The notes under the pieces were generated by a model. The model searched no databases, had not been told where the DNA came from, and saw nothing but the letters and a program-made list of their open reading frames with translations. Shown here in pieces: positions 32,602 through 42,077 of a stretch of DNA of 64,000 nt. Source of the DNA: Chitinibacter bivalviorum (GTDB lineage: Bacteria > Pseudomonadota > Gammaproteobacteria > Burkholderiales > Chitinibacteraceae); contig NZ_CP058627.1 in assembly GCF_013403565.1 (NCBI RefSeq), forward strand, positions 124,001-188,000, given 5' to 3'. Each line of letters starts with the position of its first letter. The stretch's first letter is position 1. Position numbers and translations under genes: made by a program.

Positions 32602-32687
32602 TATCCCCAAACAAATCAGCTCAAGATGAGGCAGCGTTAGTATTACCTGTCACACATCGTTTGGCAGTTGAATGTCGGCAGTGGGTC

Positions 32688-34323
32688 CAGGCTGTGTAAA
32701 AACACATAAACACTCGACCGGTATAATTCTTGGAACTCTCCGCCAAGGATGATTCTATGCCCAGATTCATTGTAGGTGAAAGCAGAACCCAAACATTGCT
32801 GCTGCCTGAATGCTTGGAAGATTATATCAGCGCGGACAACCCCGTCCGGGTCGTTGACCAGTTCGTTGAATACCTAGATTTAAAGGCACTCGGTTTCGAT
32901 GGGGTTGAGCCAGAAGCCACTGGCCGCCCAGCCTACCATCCCAGCACGATGCTCAAGCTGTATATCTACGGCTACCTCAACCGAATCCAATCCAGCCGTC
33001 GCCTGGAACGTGAAGCCCACCGGAATCTGGAGCTGATTTGGCTCACCGGTCGCTTAATGCCCGACTTTAAAACCATCGCCAATTTCCGCAAAGATAATGG
33101 GCCAGCGATTTGCAAGGTTTGCGGGCAGTTTGTCCAGTTATGTCGGCAACTCAGTTTATTTAGCAACGCCATTGTGGCAATTGATGGCAGCAAGTTCAAA
33201 GCCGTTAATCATCGCGACCGCAACTACACCAGCAACAAACTCGCTAAGCAACGGGAGCAAATCGAAGCGAACATTGCAAGTTACCTGCGGGAGATGGAAA
33301 TTACAGACCGGCAACCGCCCGATATTGCAGAAGCCAAGGTCGCCCGCTTGCAGGACAAGTTGGCGCGACTGAAGTCGCAGATGGCCCGCCTGGATGAGGT
33401 CGAGGCTCAACTCGCCAAGACGCCAGACAAACAGATTTCACTCACCGACCCAGATGCCCGTTCCATGGCGACCAGCGGCCGTGGCAGTGGTGTTGTGGGT
33501 TATAACGTGCAAACCGTTGTCGATGCCAAGCACCATTTAATTATTGCGCATCAGGTCACCAATCAAGGGCATGACCGTACGCAGCTGGCCAATATGGCCC
33601 AACAAGCCAAAGCAGTCCTCGCACAAGAAACAATAGAGGTGGTCGTAGACCGAGGTTATTACAACGGTGATGAAATACTGGCGTGTGAACAGGCGGGCAT
33701 TACGGTTTTGGTGCCGAAACCGCAAACCTCAGGTGCTAAAGCAGATGGGCGCTTTGGCAAAGATGAATTCCACTATGACCCAGCTCGTGATGAATATGTC
33801 TGCCCAGGCAATAGCCGACTAATTCATCGTTTTGTGAGCTTGGAAGCTGGGCGCTACATGAGCCGGTATTGGAGTTCTGACTGCCCACGTTGCCCGCTCA
33901 AGACCAGATGTACACCGAGTGATTACCGGCGCGTGAGTCGCTGGGAGCATGAGGCCGTACTGGAAAAAGCGCAGCAGCGATTGGAATTGCAACCAGATGC
34001 AATGCGTGTTCGACGGCAGACCGTCGAGCATCCCTTTGGGACGCTAAAAGCCTGGATGGGGGCAACGCATTTCCTAACGAAGACCTTGAAGCACGTCAGC
34101 ACAGAGATGAGTTTGCATATACTCGCGTATAACATGAAGCGAGTTATGAACATAATGGGAAATCAAGCAATGTTGGTGGCAATGAAGGGCTGAAAGGCCT
34201 TTTAATTGCTGTTTTTAGTGGTGTTATTCATGAAGTTTTACGTTTACTTCAAGCAACACGCGCGTGATTCAAATTGGTTAGGCAAAATAACCCACGTCGG
34301 TCTTGGCGTTTTTACACAGCCTG
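32688..34323 (+). mobile_element. IS1182-family insertion sequence
   Basis: The element is bounded by terminal inverted repeats CAGGCTGTGTAAAAAC (32688-32703) and its complement GTTTTTACACAGCCTG (34308-34323), identical over 16 bases. GGTC flanks both sides (32684-32687 and 34324-34327), a probable 4-bp target duplication. Total length is about 1636 bp, and it holds one intact transposase gene. The identical ends, intact frame and preserved flanks suggest a recent and possibly active insertion. The 4-bp duplication is short enough that chance cannot be fully excluded. Confidence 0.85.
32757..34193 (+). CDS. IS1182-family DDE transposase
   Basis: The 478-residue transposase starts at the ATG at 32757 (AAGGA seven bases upstream). 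The N-terminal DUF772-type domain includes RPAYHPSTMLKLYIYGYLN. The DDE triad can be placed at AIDGSKFKA (Asp), VVVDRGYYNG (Asp) and RQTVEHPFGTLK (Glu). A coiled-coil insertion (about 165-235) and a CPRCPLKTRC zinc-binding-like Cys cluster near 380 are typical of the family. The frame is complete with no stop or frameshift. Confidence 0.93.
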   Translation: MPRFIVGESRTQTLLLPECLEDYISADNPVRVVDQFVEYLDLKALGFDGVEPEATGRPAYHPSTMLKLYIYGYLNRIQSSRRLEREAHRNLELIWLTGRLMPDFKTIANFRKDNGPAICKVCGQFVQLCRQLSLFSNAIVAIDGSKFKAVNHRDRNYTSNKLAKQREQIEANIASYLREMEITDRQPPDIAEAKVARLQDKLARLKSQMARLDEVEAQLAKTPDKQISLTDPDARSMATSGRGSGVVGYNVQTVVDAKHHLIIAHQVTNQGHDRTQLANMAQQAKAVLAQETIEVVVDRGYYNGDEILACEQAGITVLVPKPQTSGAKADGRFGKDEFHYDPARDEYVCPGNSRLIHRFVSLEAGRYMSRYWSSDCPRCPLKTRCTPSDYRRVSRWEHEAVLEKAQQRLELQPDAMRVRRQTVEHPFGTLKAWMGATHFLTKTLKHVSTEMSLHILAYNMKRVMNIMGNQAMLVAMKG

Positions 34324-34337
34324 GGTCGATCCCCGCC

Positions 34338-34374
34338 AAAAATAAAACCCGCTTTCCAGCGGGTTTTATTTTTT
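34338..34374. terminator. Terminator downstream of the DUF945 gene
   Basis: AATAAAACCCGC and GCGGGTTTTATT form a 12-bp perfect stem with a six-base loop, with A/T tracts on both sides. It lies 20 bases past the stop of the minus-strand DUF945 gene and just outside the IS right end. Confidence 0.9.
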
Positions 34375-34392
34375 GTACTAAGCCAGAGCCCT

Positions 34393-35844
34393 TTATTGCG
34401 CTGGTGCTGGCTGATCCCACGGCAGCGGTACGGCGATGTCGTTGAGGATGAACTTGCCGCCTTTAAGCGAAGCTTTGGCGGAGAGCAAATCGCCATTCAC
34501 GCGAATCAGGTTTTGATCTGCGAGTTTGTTGATTTGGCCTTCGACAAATTGCCCTGCCAAAAAGTCGATATCGTCGTGATTGACTTGGCCATCATTGGCG
34601 CCGCCGCTAAACATATTGCGCGCTTGCCACATTACTAGTGTTTCTACGACTTTGCGTGGAATCGCGAAATCAGCTTTGGCGTCGAGTTTGTTGACTAGAT
34701 CGACAGGTTTTTCCAGATCGGCCTCAACAAAGCCTTTGAGCCCCACTGAGCCAGAGAACTTAATCGCGCCGTCGGGGAGTTTGACTTCGAGCTTTTTGAT
34801 CGCAAATTCAGGATCGTTTTGCAGCAATGGCAGGCCGTGTTCTTTGGCGAGCTTGGTCAGTGCGGTGGTGAGTTGCTCGCGATTGAGTTTTTGTTTTTGC
34901 AGCACGGTGACTTCGTCGCCGAGCTTGGCCAGGGTTTTGCCGTGCAGATGGTTAGCTTCGGCGATCATGATGGCCGGGCCGTAGGGTTTGCCATCCAAGA
35001 TCAATTTGGCCAAATCAATTTGGGCGCTGCCATTGATAAAGTCGCCTTTTTCTTCCACCTTGCCTTGATAGGTCAGATTTTCCAAGCTGAGCTTGATCGG
35101 CGTGTTTTCGAGTAGATTGAGGTCGAAATTAGTGACTTTGGCGCCGGTAGTGCCGATCATCAGGCCATTGATGCCTTCACGGTGATCCATGCTGACGCTG
35201 AAATCTTTGAGATGAAATGCGCCTTTGCTTTTGGCTTCGCCAGACAGACCCGGTGCAGTGGCGTCAAATTTGACGCGCTTGAAGTCGCCGCCGTAGTCGA
35301 GCGTGGCTTCCAACCCTTGCCATTTGGCTTTGACGCCAGAGAGCGCTTCTTCGTAGTCAAAGCTCGGTACGCTGATCTTCATGACGCCATCGTCGTTAAA
35401 CGAAATGCGGTTTTCGATGTGGATGGGCTTTTGTTCGCCAAAAAATTTGGCGAGGAATTTTTGCGTGTCGGCCGAGTAATTAAATTCGGTGCTGACGACG
35501 GCTTTGTAAGGAATCGGGTTGAGGCGATTGAGCAAGGGGAATGGGCCATGCTGGATGTGGTTGGTGTAGGTCACCTCAAACATCTGCAAGGGTTCGCCTT
35601 CTTTTTCAACCAGAAAGCGATAGATTTCAGGATTGACCTGCAAGGTGGTCGTCTCGGTTGAGCTCAACCAGCCGCGCTGATAGCTGTGCGATTTGACGAT
35701 AAAGTAGGGCAGCTTGCTGATCCAGTCGTGCTGTTTGAGCATGGTTTGTTCAACGGCTTGCCCAGCGTAATAGCTACCACCCAAATAGCCTGTGGCCAAA
35801 ACGACTAAGCCAAGTGCGCTGCCTGCGATTACTTTACGTTTCAC
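34393..35844 (-). CDS. DUF945 (YdgA-like) family protein
   Basis: The protein is 483 residues from a GTG at 35844, which has AGAGG seven bases upstream; a longer frame from a TTG at 35874 is possible. It starts KRKVIAGSALGLVVLATGYLGGSYYAG, a single membrane anchor, and continues as a periplasmic beta-rich chain. The conserved YQRGWLSS segment near residue 57 is the DUF945 hallmark. Family members are inner-membrane-anchored proteins of unknown biochemical role. It is monocistronic, with its own terminator. Confidence 0.85.
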   Translation of the reverse strand: MKRKVIAGSALGLVVLATGYLGGSYYAGQAVEQTMLKQHDWISKLPYFIVKSHSYQRGWLSSTETTTLQVNPEIYRFLVEKEGEPLQMFEVTYTNHIQHGPFPLLNRLNPIPYKAVVSTEFNYSADTQKFLAKFFGEQKPIHIENRISFNDDGVMKISVPSFDYEEALSGVKAKWQGLEATLDYGGDFKRVKFDATAPGLSGEAKSKGAFHLKDFSVSMDHREGINGLMIGTTGAKVTNFDLNLLENTPIKLSLENLTYQGKVEEKGDFINGSAQIDLAKLILDGKPYGPAIMIAEANHLHGKTLAKLGDEVTVLQKQKLNREQLTTALTKLAKEHGLPLLQNDPEFAIKKLEVKLPDGAIKFSGSVGLKGFVEADLEKPVDLVNKLDAKADFAIPRKVVETLVMWQARNMFSGGANDGQVNHDDIDFLAGQFVEGQINKLADQNLIRVNGDLLSAKASLKGGKFILNDIAVPLPWDQPAPAQ

Positions 35845-35905
35845 CCTGAAACCTCTAATCAATGAAATTTTCAACTTACGTCGCTTGATTATATCTGATC
35901 GATGT

Positions 35906-35932
35906 AAAAACAGGCGCCGCAGCGCCTGTGAT
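35906..35932 (-). terminator. Terminator downstream of purB
   Basis: On the minus strand CAGGCGC pairs with GCGCCTG around a four-base loop, followed by TTTTT. A 170-base repeat-rich stretch separates it from the purB stop. Confidence 0.8.
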
Positions 35933-35958
35933 TATTGAATAAATTGCCGTAGAAAATG

Positions 35959-36067
35959 CCTCGAGAGCATCGAGGCTCCCTCTCAGGGAGAGGGCGGGGG
36001 GAGAGGGTATCGCACATCAGGTAGGCCAATGGCCCATTCAAGAGAGCTAGGGCTCGGCTTTGCCGAG
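35959..36067. repeat. Three-hairpin intergenic repeat, copy 1 (after purB)
   Basis: Three hairpins in order: CCTCGA/TCGAGG, CCCTCTC/GAGAGGG and CTCGGC-TTT-GCCGAG, spread over 109 bases. A G-rich segment follows the second hairpin. The same three-hairpin order recurs at 53005-53106 after adk, with the third hairpin identical. It lies between the purB stop and its terminator. Confidence 0.6.
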
Positions 36068-36105
36068 ACCTGTCATCGTGATGAACCACTGAATGCCTGC
36101 CGTAC

Positions 36106-37788
<1,683 letters not shown>

Positions 37789-37995
37789 ATGGGCCGTTTT
37801 ACTCAAATTACTCCCGAATGGCAGGAGTGGATTATCGAAAACCTGCAGCGCGGCTGTCAGGCGCAATCAATTGTGGAAATCATGATTGATAAAGGTTTCG
37901 ATCCCATGTTTGCCAATGCCGTCGTGTTTCATTTCTCGACGAGCCCGACACAGCGTTATGCCGAGGCTGAGAAAGGTGCAAGCGACGCGAATTAA
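37789..37995 (+). CDS. Small helical protein of unknown function
   Basis: The 68-residue protein has GGAGAGG upstream of its ATG and a strong terminator after it, so it is likely real. The sequence (MGRFTQITPEWQEWIIENL, then RGCQAQSIVEIMIDKGFDP) predicts two or three helices with no signal peptide or Cys pair. From memory it resembles the helical segment found N-terminal to some 2-oxoglutarate/Fe(II) oxygenases of related bacteria, here without an enzyme domain. That likeness is unverified. No function is assigned. Confidence 0.7.
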   Translation: MGRFTQITPEWQEWIIENLQRGCQAQSIVEIMIDKGFDPMFANAVVFHFSTSPTQRYAEAEKGASDAN

Positions 37996-38011
37996 GATTG
38001 CGCTAGTTTGG

Positions 38012-38050
38012 AAAAGGGCGATATACCTATCTGGGTATGTCGCCCTTTTT
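38012..38050 (+). terminator. Terminator after the 68-residue gene
   Basis: AAAAGGGCGA and TCGCCCTTTTT pair, with an inner ATACC/GGTAT stem. A T-run follows. Confidence 0.88.
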
Positions 38051-38083
38051 CTTTTTGGATATGGTTTTGATTGATATACCCCG

Positions 38084-38294
38084 AATAAAAAGGGCATGTT
38101 CAGATTATGTGTTGATATGAACAGAACTTGGTTTGACTACGAAGAACGATATTCGTAGGGTGGGTTAGGCTAAGCCGTAACCCACCGTTACGCTGCTTTT
38201 CTTTATGTCGCGTCACGGTGGGTTATGCCCTAAGGGGCTAACCCAACCTACGATTCTTGTTATCAACACGTTATCTGAACATGCCCAATAAAAA
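38084..38294. mobile_element. MITE-like element with 8-bp target duplication
   Basis: A 195-bp non-coding element (38092-38286) has 26-base terminal inverted repeats beginning GGGCATGTTCAGAT, with only three mismatches between the ends. AATAAAAA flanks both sides (38084-38091 and 38287-38294), a clear 8-bp target duplication. Inside is a second pair of inverted arms starting GTAGGGTGGGTTAG and ending CTAACCCAACCTAC. There is no open frame, so it must be moved by a transposase in trans. It landed in the A/T tract of the chitinase terminator. Confidence 0.85.
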
Positions 38295-38325
38295 AGCCCG
38301 CCTTGAATCAGGCGGGCTTTTTTAT
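38290..38325 (-). terminator. Terminator after the bicatalytic chitinase
   Basis: AAGCCCGCC and GGCGGGCTT pair around TTGAATCA, with A- and T-runs on both sides. It lies 18 bases past the chitinase stop on the minus strand. Confidence 0.88.
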
Positions 38326-38342
38326 TGGATACTACAGCTTAA

Positions 38343-41300
38343 TTATTGATTGATGGTGGCCATTGCATTGACCAATTCAGCGCCATCATCACCATCGGCT
38401 TCCCAGCTAAATACGCCGCCCAGACCATTGTCTTTGGCATATTTGGCTTTCTCGACGATATTGGCTGGCGTGTCATACGACCACCAAGTGCCTGTCGCAC
38501 TGTCAAACTTATAGGCTTGGTGTGTTGCAGCATGGTTGTAGACGGTGCCTGCGGCTTTTTTCAGCACTTTGTAGTCTTCAATACCTGCTTCGTAAGTACC
38601 TTTTGCTGCGCCTGTTGCCGCTTGATAAACGCCGTTGTTGACGTTTTTCACGCCTGTCCAGCCACGACCATAGAATGGCACGCCGACATTCAATTTCGCT
38701 TTAGGTGCGCCATTGGCAATCAGGTTTTTCACGGCAGCATCAGTGCTAAAGTCTGGGTTGCTGGCGTAGTTCGGGCTCGCTGGGTCTGAGTACAAATTCG
38801 ACTGGAAGTCAGTCGGGCCTTGTGCCGCCCAAGCGCCGTTGTAGTCGTAAGACATGATGTTGACCCAATCAGCGTACTGCATATAGCCCGCTGGATCGGT
38901 GGCTTTGATGTTTTTCAAGCCTGCACCAATGGCGGTAGACAGGTAGAAGCGCTTGCCCACGCTGGCGCCGTAGGCGTCAAGCTGAGCGCGCAATTCTTTG
39001 AAGAACGCCACTTGATTGGCTTTGTCATTGATTGCATCCACGGTGTTGTAGCCAACGCCTTGTACGCCTGGGTATTCCCAGTCAATATCGATACCATCAA
39101 ATACGCCTGCGCCTGAACCTTTACCGCCGGCATTGGTGCCCGCATCGAATGGCAAATTGCCTTTGATGTATTGGTCGATACACGATGAAACCAGTGTTTT
39201 GCGCAGTGCATCGGTCGCCGTGGCGGCAGAGAACCATTTAGACCAAGACCAGCCACCCAATGAAATCATCACTTTCAGGTTTGGATTGAGCTTTTTCAGT
39301 TTCAGTAACTGGTTAAAGTTACCTTTCAGTGGCGCTACGCCGCTACCTTGACGTGCATCGCCGTAGGGGAAATCCCAAGCGTCGCCAACGCCATCTACTG
39401 AATCTGTTGCGCTAAAGCCTTTGCCATAAGCGGCAAATTGATCGCCGCCGTCACCGTTGCCAGATTCGGAGCGAGTGATACTTGCATCGCACTTGTAAGT
39501 ACCATCTGCTTGTTTAAATACATTTGCAAATGCGTAATTCAAGAAGGTTAATTTGCTGGCTTGTCCGCTGGTTTGCATGTTTTTAACATAGAAACTGCGG
39601 CCATAAATGCCCCATTCTGCAAAATAAGTCCCAACGTGTTTGGTACCTGCCGCTGGTGCTGGTGCTGTCGCGACAGGGCCAGTTGATACGGTTGGTGTCG
39701 CAGTGGGCACTGCAGTCACGACTGGCGTAGCGCTTGCAGTGGCAGTTGGCTTCGCCGTTGGTGTTGCCGACGGTGTCGCGCTCGCCGTTGGTTTTGTCGT
39801 AGCCGTAGCACTTGGTGTCGCAGTGATGACTGGAGCGACGGTCATTTGCGGTGTTGCCGTGGCAATTGGAGCTGTGCCATTGCAGCTACCGAGGTCGGTC
39901 CAAGGTTTGCCTGAGCCGACGTTGCTGCTTGGCTCGTCACCTTGAGTCCACCATTTAGCTTGGTAAGTGTGGCCGTTGTAGCTAACCAGTTGATTTGTTG
40001 AGTATGCCGTGCTGCTCGACCAAGCTGCATTGTTGCACGCGCCAACGCTAGGTTTTGCTGTTGGCGTTGCAGTAGGAGTTGCTGTTGGAGCCGCTGTTGC
40101 AGCAACTGTGGGGGTAGCACTCGGTGTTGCGCTAGGCTTGGCTGTTGGGGTAGCCGTTGGCGTTGCTGTGGCCGTTGGGCTTGCCGTTGGTTTTGCACTT
40201 GGCGTGGCCGTAGCTGCAGGTGCTGCACCCAATGGCAGCCATACCAAACCTGTTCCCACCACGCCGGCATTGGTCGCAGGGCTGTCGCCGCGCGTCCACC
40301 ATTGGGCTTTATAGGTTTTGCCGCCAAAACTAACGCATTCACCGCCGATATAGGTTTGATTGGCGTCCCATGCCGCACAACCCGCAATTGGGGTGGTGCT
40401 GGGCGTTGGTTTCGGTGTTGACGTGATGGCTGGGGTTGCAGTTGGAACTGCTGTCGCTGTTGGAGCGGGTGTCGCAGTAGCCGCTGGGGTTGCACTTGGT
40501 TTTGCGCTGGCCGCTGGAGTAGCGCTCGGGCTCGGTGTGGCAACACTTGCACCAGTATTCACGCTATTGAACGCAGTAAAGAATTGCAGATTGCTGGTGT
40601 TTACACCACTGTAAACACCCAGATCGCCTTTGCCGACTTGATCGCGCTGCAAGGCCCAGTAAGACAGCAAGCCGACGCCATTGGCTTTGGCAAAATTGGC
40701 CACGGTTTGGGCGTGTGCTGGCGTGAAGACTTCTGCGGCCACGTCGTTAATGCCGATCATTGGCGTAATGCCGATCAAATCCCATAATTGAGCTTCGCTC
40801 AAGGCTGGGAACAGTGGGCGCATTTGTTCACGCGTACGGGTTGCCGCATCGATGGCCAATTGCCCCAAATCGCTGCGACCTGCTGTAGCGTATGAGCCGT
40901 AATCCATCGCCATGATATTGACGCGATTTACTTTTACGCCTGCATCGACGGCTGATTTCACCACTGCGATTGATTCAGCAGTCAAACCACCTGCATCCAA
41001 GCCCCAAGAGTGCAGTGATGGAGGCACTACGGCCAATGTGAACGAGATTTTCAGGTCGGCGTATTTGCTTTGTAGGCGTTTGATTGCTGCTGAGCGCACC
41101 GCGTTGGCTGCAGTATTACCTACCGCGCCACCTTCAACGTCAAAGTCCAGCGTCTTGATGCCCGAGCTTTGAATCAAGGCATCAATTTGCGCGACCATTT
41201 GATCGGCAGTACAGGCCGCTTCCAGATACGTGCCATTGGCACCACCGAAAGACAGAATTAATTTGCCACCAGTTGCTTGATAGCTGGCAATGTCGTTTTT

Positions 41301-41558
41301 CATGACACCGGTAATGGCGTTGCTGCTGCCGTCTGTCGTTGCAACGCACCCATTGCTGCCATTGATAATAAAGGCCAAGGTTGCTGCGTTCACGCCCTGG
41401 GCTTTTGCCGCAGTCAGCGAAGAAATCTGGTAGGCAGAGCTATTGCCAAAGCCCCAGGTATAGAAGTACGGGGCAACGTCAGTGGCTAATGCGGCGTTGG
41501 ATAGCAGCAATGAGGCAATGATTGATTTGATGGCAAATGGGTGTTGGGTACGCTTCAA
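38343..41558 (-). CDS. Secreted bicatalytic chitinase, GH18-CBM5/12-CBM5/12-GH18
   Basis: The 1071-residue protein has a signal peptide (about 1-26, ending ALA). The first GH18 domain (about 28-335) carries the shortened motif LDFDVEGG with Glu142 and belongs to a ChiD-like branch. Pro/Thr/Ser linkers then join two CBM5/12 chitin-binding modules (about 393-443 and 505-553, each with TYKAQWW or TYQAKWW). The second GH18 domain (about 640-1071) has the classic DGIDIDWEYP near 820 and is a close relative of the catalytic domain of the neighbouring chitinase. Two different active sites on one chain, joined by binding modules, would suit attack on crystalline chitin. It is monocistronic. Confidence 0.93.
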   Translation of the reverse strand: MKRTQHPFAIKSIIASLLLSNAALATDVAPYFYTWGFGNSSAYQISSLTAAKAQGVNAATLAFIINGSNGCVATTDGSSNAITGVMKNDIASYQATGGKLILSFGGANGTYLEAACTADQMVAQIDALIQSSGIKTLDFDVEGGAVGNTAANAVRSAAIKRLQSKYADLKISFTLAVVPPSLHSWGLDAGGLTAESIAVVKSAVDAGVKVNRVNIMAMDYGSYATAGRSDLGQLAIDAATRTREQMRPLFPALSEAQLWDLIGITPMIGINDVAAEVFTPAHAQTVANFAKANGVGLLSYWALQRDQVGKGDLGVYSGVNTSNLQFFTAFNSVNTGASVATPSPSATPAASAKPSATPAATATPAPTATAVPTATPAITSTPKPTPSTTPIAGCAAWDANQTYIGGECVSFGGKTYKAQWWTRGDSPATNAGVVGTGLVWLPLGAAPAATATPSAKPTASPTATATPTATPTAKPSATPSATPTVAATAAPTATPTATPTAKPSVGACNNAAWSSSTAYSTNQLVSYNGHTYQAKWWTQGDEPSSNVGSGKPWTDLGSCNGTAPIATATPQMTVAPVITATPSATATTKPTASATPSATPTAKPTATASATPVVTAVPTATPTVSTGPVATAPAPAAGTKHVGTYFAEWGIYGRSFYVKNMQTSGQASKLTFLNYAFANVFKQADGTYKCDASITRSESGNGDGGDQFAAYGKGFSATDSVDGVGDAWDFPYGDARQGSGVAPLKGNFNQLLKLKKLNPNLKVMISLGGWSWSKWFSAATATDALRKTLVSSCIDQYIKGNLPFDAGTNAGGKGSGAGVFDGIDIDWEYPGVQGVGYNTVDAINDKANQVAFFKELRAQLDAYGASVGKRFYLSTAIGAGLKNIKATDPAGYMQYADWVNIMSYDYNGAWAAQGPTDFQSNLYSDPASPNYASNPDFSTDAAVKNLIANGAPKAKLNVGVPFYGRGWTGVKNVNNGVYQAATGAAKGTYEAGIEDYKVLKKAAGTVYNHAATHQAYKFDSATGTWWSYDTPANIVEKAKYAKDNGLGGVFSWEADGDDGAELVNAMATINQ

Positions 41559-41982
41559 AGTACAACTCCGTCAGGATTGGATGTTCAAGTATGCTGTTGT
41601 TCGCGATCCCTCAATAAATCTGGGTTCGCCCAAATTCAATCGCTTGTTTTAATTGTGTGGCGCATCATAGCGCCTGTTTTTTTTGCGTCAATATGCCATT
41701 TGTCGAGAAGTGGTATTGTTTGAAAAATTAATAAATGCCATTTTGATGGCGTTATTTCTATTTTTGAAAGCTGTAGATATGTAGGTGAAAGCAATTAGGC
41801 TAAACACAAACTAAGTTGTTGATTTTATAGTAACAAATATGAAATTTTTGGTGTTTTTTTATATATTATAAAATGCTAATATATGACAAGTGCATGATTG
41901 AGCTTTGCAAATAAATTGACAAAAGGTGATGTTGTTCACTGAGACTGCGTTTCAAATTACAGCGCGCACTGAATTCGCAAAT
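41559..41982. other. AT-rich chitinase upstream region
   Basis: This stretch of about 420 bases upstream of the bicatalytic chitinase is gene-free and AT-rich. Two dyads occur: ATGCCA-6-TGGCGT at 41735-41752 and ATGCCA-12-TGGTAT at 41693-41716. These are candidate regulator sites. The remainder shows no RNA gene or open frame of note. Confidence 0.5.
41735..41752 (-). promoter_or_regulatory. Candidate operator upstream of the bicatalytic chitinase
   Basis: ATGCCA and TGGCGT flank a six-base centre, the same 6-6-6 layout as the site upstream of the second secreted chitinase. It lies about 177 bases upstream of the start codon. Confidence 0.3.
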
Positions 41983-42014
41983 AAAAAAAGCCCCACTGCT
42001 GAGCAGCGGGGCTT
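41983..42014 (-). terminator. Terminator after the second secreted chitinase
   Basis: On the minus strand AAGCCCC pairs with GGGGCTT, with an inner CTGCT/AGCAG stem, followed by seven T residues. It lies 64 bases past the chitinase stop. Confidence 0.85.
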
Positions 42015-42077
42015 CAAATTTTGTCGATAATTTGTTGTAGGTGGAATTATCCCTACAGGCAAATTATTTCCAAATCA

